Source of the DNA: Candidatus Kapaibacterium sp. | Lineage (GTDB): Bacteria; Bacteroidota; Ignavibacteria; Kapaibacteriales; HRBIN21 | Direction of reading: 5' to 3' | Length of the DNA stretch: 37,136 nt | Assembly (NCBI GenBank): GCA_938084565.1 | Contig: CALKEU010000010.1 | Coordinates: 1-37,136, forward strand | The notes under the pieces: generated by a model | The model's input: the letters and a program-made list of their open reading frames with translations, nothing else | Database searches by the model: none | What the model was told of the DNA's origin: nothing | Made by a program: the position numbers and the translations under genes | Shown: positions 33,351 to 37,136 of the stretch, piece after piece | Layout of the letters: each line of letters starts with the position of its first letter | Numbering within the stretch: the first letter of the stretch is position 1

Positions 33351-33938
33351 TCACCGTTGTGAACTCGAGAGACGCAGCTCCTGTATGTACGGAGCCAATA
33401 TCTGCCGCAGCTTCTCCTTGGCGCGGAAGACCCGCACCTTGGCCGTTGTCTCCGTGATGCCCAGCAGTTCTGCAATCTCAGCATACGCCAGCCCGAGCTG
33501 CTCCCGTAAGACAAGGGCCTCGCGATACTCCAGCGGAAGCTGAGTCATGGCCTGCTGCAGCAGCCCAAAGAGCTCCGCCTGCTCAACCGCTCCAACGGGC
33601 GAGGGGCTTGAACCGTGGAGCTCTTCATCGAACTCGTACGCAGAGCGGTTGTCCCGCTTGAAATTCAGACACACATTGCGCGCAATGCGGAACAAGAAGG
33701 CCGGCACATTGCTCATCCTCCGCTCCTGCTGGGCACTCTGCCAGATGCGGATGAAGGTCTCCTGCAGCACATCGTGGGCATCGTAGCGGTTGCCCATAAT
33801 GCGAGCGCAGTAAGTGTAGAGCCGGTGTGCGTAACGGGCATAGAGCTCCCGAAAGGCCGCCTCCGCTTCCCGACGGTTCCCAGAGCGGAGCTGCTGGAAG
33901 AGCTCCTCATCGGCTGCCGAAGACATAGGGCGGGCCAT
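33351..33938 (-). CDS. ECF-type RNA polymerase sigma-70 factor
   Basis: A 195-residue extracytoplasmic-function sigma factor. Region 2 (about residues 27-95) reads FRELYARYAHRLYTYCARIMGNRYDAHDVLQETFIRIWQ with VPAFLFRIARNVCLNFKR; region 4 (about 125-180) reads LPLEYREALVLREQLGLAYAEIAELLGITETTAKVRVFRAKEKLRQIL with a clear helix-turn-helix. Regions 1.1 and 3 are absent, as expected for ECF factors. It sits at the head of the operon with the anti-sigma-like and lipoprotein genes. It is divergent from mgtE with a 196-bp spacer (33939-34134), which probably holds its promoter; no clear autoregulated consensus was identified. The internal ATG at 33926 is also possible as start. Confidence 0.92.
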   Translation of the reverse strand: MARPMSSAADEELFQQLRSGNRREAEAAFRELYARYAHRLYTYCARIMGNRYDAHDVLQETFIRIWQSAQQERRMSNVPAFLFRIARNVCLNFKRDNRSAYEFDEELHGSSPSPVGAVEQAELFGLLQQAMTQLPLEYREALVLREQLGLAYAEIAELLGITETTAKVRVFRAKEKLRQILAPYIQELRLSSSQR

Positions 33939-34134
33939 GGCACTTGCAATAACCCTCAGCTGGCTCAGCCGTTACGGCATACCCCTACAGGCTGCGCCCG
34001 AGGCGGTAATTTCGCACACTTTGTGCACTACAGCTGCCCATGGTGATGCAGACAGTGTGCGGTCAGGCGGCTCCTCTCATGGGTGGCAGAGATCGTCCCG
34101 ATTGGACTGCCCGTATCACAGCGGCGAGGGAGCC
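33939..34134. other. Divergent intergenic region between the ECF sigma gene and mgtE
   Basis: This 196-bp spacer must hold the promoters of both divergent genes. A TAATTTCG at 34007-34014, one mismatch from TAnnTTTG, lies about 120 nt upstream of mgtE. I could not recognise a Mg2+ riboswitch fold or a terminator here. Confidence 0.35.
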
Positions 34135-35481
34135 ATGCTCAAGGAGCTGCTCAAACCCGAAATCCAAGAACTACTGGAGCAGCGTCGCTGGAATGAGCTA
34201 CGGGAGGCCTTGGCAGAGTGGTCCCCACCGGAGATTGCCGAGCTGCTGCTGGATCTCAGCAAGCACGAGCGCGTCCTCCTCTTCCGGGCTCTGCCCCGAT
34301 GGCTTGCCGCAGAGGTCTTCTCCCACCTGGAGGCCGCCCAGCAAGATGCACTCCTCCAGGAGCTGACCGACCAGGAAACACGTGAGCTCCTCCACCGCCT
34401 CAGCCCCGACGACCGGACGGCCCTGCTGGAGGAGATGCCTGCCACCGTCACGCGCCGCCTCCTGACCCTGCTCGAGCCGGAGGATTTCCGCGAAGCCAGC
34501 TTCCTGCTCGGCTTCCCCGAGCAGAGTGTCGGACGTCTGATGACCCCCGATGTCATCACCCTCCGCCCCTACTGGACGGTCAGGGAGGCCCTGGAACACC
34601 TGCGCCGCTACGGCCGCGATAGCGAAACGCTGAACCAGCTCTACGTCACCGACGACGAAGGCCATCTGCTCGGCGAACTCCCTCTGCGTACCCTCGTCCT
34701 GGCCGATGAAATGGCCGTGGTGGCCGATCTGATGAACTACGCCGTCGTCAGCCTCTCGGCCTTCGAGGATCGGGAGGCAGCCGTCCACGCCATGCAGAAG
34801 TACGATCTGCCTACCCTCCCCGTGGTGGATTCCGATGGGGTGCTGCTGGGCATTGTGACCTTCGACGACGTCATGGATGTGGCCGAGGAAGAGGCAACGG
34901 AGGATTTCCAGAAAATCAGCGCCGTCGCCCCGCTGGAGTTCTCCTACCGCCAGGCCTCCATCCCCCAACTGTGGCGACGCCGCATCGGCTGGCTGCTCCT
35001 GCTGCTGATTTCGGATTTCCTGACAGCTACCGTCATTGCCGCCTATGAGCATGCACTGCAGAGCGTCATCGCCCTCTCCTTCTTCATCCCGATTATCATC
35101 GGCACGGGCGGCAACGTCGCAACGCAGTCTTCTACCCTCATCATTCGGGCCCTGGCACTGCGCGAGATCGGACCCCCGGACTGGTTGCGCGTCTTCCTCA
35201 AGGAGCTGGGCGTCAGTGTTCTGCTCGGGGCTGTGCTGGCTCTGGTGGTCTGGCTGCGGGGCTTCTTCTGGCGCGGCGGCCCAGAGGTTGCAGCCGTGGT
35301 CGGCATGAGCATGTTCTTCATCGTCATCTGGTCCAACTTCATTGCCGCCCTCTTCCCCATCGCCGCAAAGCGCGTCGGAATTGATCCGGCCGTGATCTCG
35401 GGCCCCTTCCTGACGACCTTCATCGACGTGACGGGGCTGCTCATCTACTTCACGATGGCCACCTTCATTTTAGGCCTGTAG
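34135..35481 (+). CDS. mgtE: Magnesium transporter MgtE
   Basis: A 448-residue protein of normal MgtE length. The cytoplasmic MgtE N domain (about 1-130, LSKHERVLLFRALPRWLAAEVFSHLEAAQQDALLQELTDQE) is followed by a CBS pair (about 137-255; SVGRLMTPDVITLRPYWTVREALEHLRR, VVDSDGVLLGIVTFDDVMDV). Five membrane segments follow, including the pore region FFIPIIIGTGGNVATQSSTLIIRALALREI and ISGPFLTTFIDVTGLLIYFTMATFILGL. It exports or imports Mg2+ in a gated manner; the N and CBS domains sense Mg2+. The ATG at 34135 is preceded by GAGGGAG and begins MLKELLKPEIQELL; the frame is open 66 codons further, but without MgtE sequence. It is convergent with the restriction-modification gene (5-bp gap). Confidence 0.94.
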   Translation: MLKELLKPEIQELLEQRRWNELREALAEWSPPEIAELLLDLSKHERVLLFRALPRWLAAEVFSHLEAAQQDALLQELTDQETRELLHRLSPDDRTALLEEMPATVTRRLLTLLEPEDFREASFLLGFPEQSVGRLMTPDVITLRPYWTVREALEHLRRYGRDSETLNQLYVTDDEGHLLGELPLRTLVLADEMAVVADLMNYAVVSLSAFEDREAAVHAMQKYDLPTLPVVDSDGVLLGIVTFDDVMDVAEEEATEDFQKISAVAPLEFSYRQASIPQLWRRRIGWLLLLLISDFLTATVIAAYEHALQSVIALSFFIPIIIGTGGNVATQSSTLIIRALALREIGPPDWLRVFLKELGVSVLLGAVLALVVWLRGFFWRGGPEVAAVVGMSMFFIVIWSNFIAALFPIAAKRVGIDPAVISGPFLTTFIDVTGLLIYFTMATFILGL

Positions 35482-35486
35482 CGCTG

Positions 35487-37136
35487 TTAGGAGTTCCAGT
35501 GTATGCAGTGGGCCTCGGCCGCCTGGTAGAGCGGCTCGAGCTCCCGCTGCAGCTCGATCGTGCGGGCAATGGCCGTGGCAATGCGGAGGTAGTGCCGAAA
35601 ATCCCAGTCCATCTTCCCCTTGCGGTCTTTGAGCCACTTTTCTAACACCCGGTAGCCGCCAATCTGGTACTCCCACATCTCGGGGGTGATGCCCTCGAAG
35701 TACTTGTCTTTATTCACAGCCACGCGGCAGGTGTCGGGGTCATAGCGCACGAACTCAATTTTGTCGCTGCCGGTGCCCTGGTACTTAGCAACAGGGGGGT
35801 CAAGCTCGGGGCTGCGCAGGAGGTGCAGATCAATCAGGCGCTGGCCCAGGGCGGCAAGCTGCCGAAAGAGCGCCCCATCCGCTGTGAAGGGCACCCGGGG
35901 GAAATCCACCCGCAGCGCCTCCGCATACTTCTGGCGGTAGGTGGGGCTGTAGAGGACCGCATAAATATAGGCCAGCACCTCCTCCGGCGTGGGCTCGAAG
36001 CCGTAAGCCTCCGAAAGCTTCGGCAGAAGCCACGGCGCCAGGTTGGGCTCGCGCCCCGAAGGATGCAAGTCCCCTGCCTCGGCAGAAGGGTAAAGGTAGA
36101 GGGGAAAGAGAGACTCGCAGCCCTTGTTATCCGAGCGAATAACGCCATCCGAAATGATGGTATCTGCTACAAAAAAATAGGTGCATTCCCTGTCTGGCAA
36201 TTGTTGCCGTCGTGTTATCAACCCCACATTCTCCCCTGCCAGCATGTGGCGCATGAAACCAGGGTATGCCCACCGAAGGAACCCTTTGTTCTTACCCGTG
36301 TAGTACGTGTAGCGAATGTCAAAGGGTCGGTAGAGGATTGGGACGATTTTATCACGACTGAGGCCGCTTTGCCTTAGATCTTCTTGAGCAGTGCTAATCT
36401 TCCAGTCACGAGCATCCCTACCAAGGTTATAGGTTTGCCGTGCCAGCTCTACATCCATATAGGCAAATACGCGTACGGTACTCCATACCTCCTCTGGGGT
36501 AAAGTGGATTGCAAGCCGATCTCGACCTGCCATAATGCCGGTCTGATTGACTGGGAAAAGCTCTGTGATACGCGGCCAGGAGTGGTACTTTTCCAGGCCC
36601 TCTTTTTTGCGTGGGATGAAGAAGTAGAAGGGAGTCTCTGGGTGGATAGGCTGGTAGCCGGCGGTTCCCAGCGTGTGGGTTTCCAGCCAGTCGTATTTCT
36701 CTTCGCGGCGGCCGTAGAGCTCGGCATGGTAGACCCCTTTCAGCTCGGGGCGCCCGTGCTTGACGAAGATCCCAATCGCCACGCCCTGGCGAATGTCAAA
36801 GACATTCTCATCGGGTTCGCCACCCGGCGCTCGCTCCCGCTTGAGGCTATTGCCATGGAGGTCCAGAAGGAAAATCTCGTCAAAGGTCTTTAGCAGGCTC
36901 TGCCGCATGCCGCGAAAGGTGGGGTTATCCAAGTAGCCGTGGTTGGTAATCATGGCCACGATGCCGCGCCCAGCCTTCTGAACCTTCCACTGGGCAAAGC
37001 GCAGGAACTTTACATAATCGTCTTGCAGCCATTTGGGGTTTTTCTCACCCAACGGCCGGCCGTCCACGGAGTAGTAGCTCTGTGCGCCCTCTACATCGGT
37101 TTTGAGGAGGGAGTCTATCCAGGGATTGCGGTTAGC
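35487..37136 (-). CDS. Type ISP-like restriction-modification enzyme, C-terminal part (5' end outside window)
   Basis: The frame is open from the right edge to the stop at 35487, giving about 549 residues of a longer protein. The visible N-terminal portion (YYSVDGRPLGEKNPKWLQDDYVKFLRFAQWKVQKAGRGIVAMITNHGYLDNPTFRGMRQSLLKTFDEIFLLDLHGN, then ENVFDIRQGVAIGIFVKHG) matches the region after the NPPY motif of type ISP/Eco57I-like N6-adenine methyltransferases. The C-terminal ~300 residues (YIYAVLYSPTYRQKYAEALRVDFPRVPFT, YFEGITPEMWEYQIGGYRVLEKWLKDRKG) match the ISP specificity domain. The methylase NPPY motif and any helicase/nuclease lie beyond the edge. GC falls to about 49 % between 36121 and 36480 (by manual count), compared with 58-68 % in sampled flanking lines. 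Confidence 0.8.
   Translation of the reverse strand, partial: ANRNPWIDSLLKTDVEGAQSYYSVDGRPLGEKNPKWLQDDYVKFLRFAQWKVQKAGRGIVAMITNHGYLDNPTFRGMRQSLLKTFDEIFLLDLHGNSLKRERAPGGEPDENVFDIRQGVAIGIFVKHGRPELKGVYHAELYGRREEKYDWLETHTLGTAGYQPIHPETPFYFFIPRKKEGLEKYHSWPRITELFPVNQTGIMAGRDRLAIHFTPEEVWSTVRVFAYMDVELARQTYNLGRDARDWKISTAQEDLRQSGLSRDKIVPILYRPFDIRYTYYTGKNKGFLRWAYPGFMRHMLAGENVGLITRRQQLPDRECTYFFVADTIISDGVIRSDNKGCESLFPLYLYPSAEAGDLHPSGREPNLAPWLLPKLSEAYGFEPTPEEVLAYIYAVLYSPTYRQKYAEALRVDFPRVPFTADGALFRQLAALGQRLIDLHLLRSPELDPPVAKYQGTGSDKIEFVRYDPDTCRVAVNKDKYFEGITPEMWEYQIGGYRVLEKWLKDRKGKMDWDFRHYLRIATAIARTIELQRELEPLYQAAEAHCIHWNS

Noticed and set aside
33939-34134. Mg2+ (M-box) riboswitch upstream of mgtE
   Set aside because: I could not recognise the conserved M-box core, and an intrinsic terminator hairpin is missing.

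Overview
The window looks like a chromosomal segment of a high-GC (roughly 60 % by eye) Gram-negative bacterium of the Bacteroidota/Chlorobiota (FCB) group. Three things support this. There are proteins with C-terminal type IX secretion (T9SS) sorting domains, there is a T9SS plug-type protein (DUF5103), and TAnnTTTG boxes, the Bacteroidota-type -7 element, lie just upstream of several gene starts. A flagellar fliK-flgD-flgE cluster beside T9SS genes fits flagellated deep lineages such as Ignavibacteria/Kapabacteria better than typical Bacteroidota. That placement is inference. Gene density is very high, with many 1-14 bp overlaps and four convergent gene pairs that overlap or abut.

Layout: (a) 1-338, 5' part of a DUF523 gene leaving the window on the left, then a 393-bp divergent spacer. 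(b) 732-8915, rightward cell-surface block: a giant SBBP/Ig-like T9SS cargo protein, a predicted outer-membrane protein, a DUF389 membrane protein and a T9SS plug-like protein. (c) 8912-13032, leftward flagellar cluster: flgE, flgD, fliK, a helical unknown and a predicted lipoprotein. (d) 13033-13326, an intergenic region packed with ten DnaA-box-like nonamers, a candidate oriC or DnaA-regulated locus. (e) serS (leftward) and pyk plus a DJ-1/PfpI gene (rightward) from a divergent promoter region. (f) 16878-23889, a tightly packed leftward run: split transketolase with a lipoprotein gene between its halves, CPA2 antiporter, tRNA nucleotidyltransferase and a PQQ-like propeller lipoprotein. (g) 24003-26982, rightward gcvPA, FtsB/DivIC-like gene, ROK kinase and ridA. 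(h) 26988-31628, leftward tRNA-Val(CAC), a long nested hairpin, trpS, FmdB-type zinc ribbon gene, rsmG and a secreted M14 carboxypeptidase. (i) 31665-33938, leftward ECF sigma factor, a membrane-anchored anti-sigma-like protein with a beta-rich C-terminus, and a lipoprotein. (j) mgtE rightward, and a partial type ISP-like restriction-modification gene at the right edge.

How they fit together: the exported proteins (giant SBBP protein, M14 peptidase) carry C-terminal domains expected to pass through the T9SS, to which the plug-like protein belongs. The sigma/anti-sigma/lipoprotein operon looks like an envelope-sensing unit. The rest is central metabolism (pyk, transketolase, glycine cleavage, ROK kinase), translation and RNA maturation (serS, trpS, cca, rsmG, tRNA-Val), and ion transport (CPA2 antiporter, MgtE). 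The most notable features are the DnaA-box cluster at 13081-13291, the sigma/anti-sigma-barrel operon, the 79-nt nested palindrome after tRNA-Val, and the GC-poor centre of the restriction-modification gene. No insertion sequence, prophage or CRISPR array was seen.
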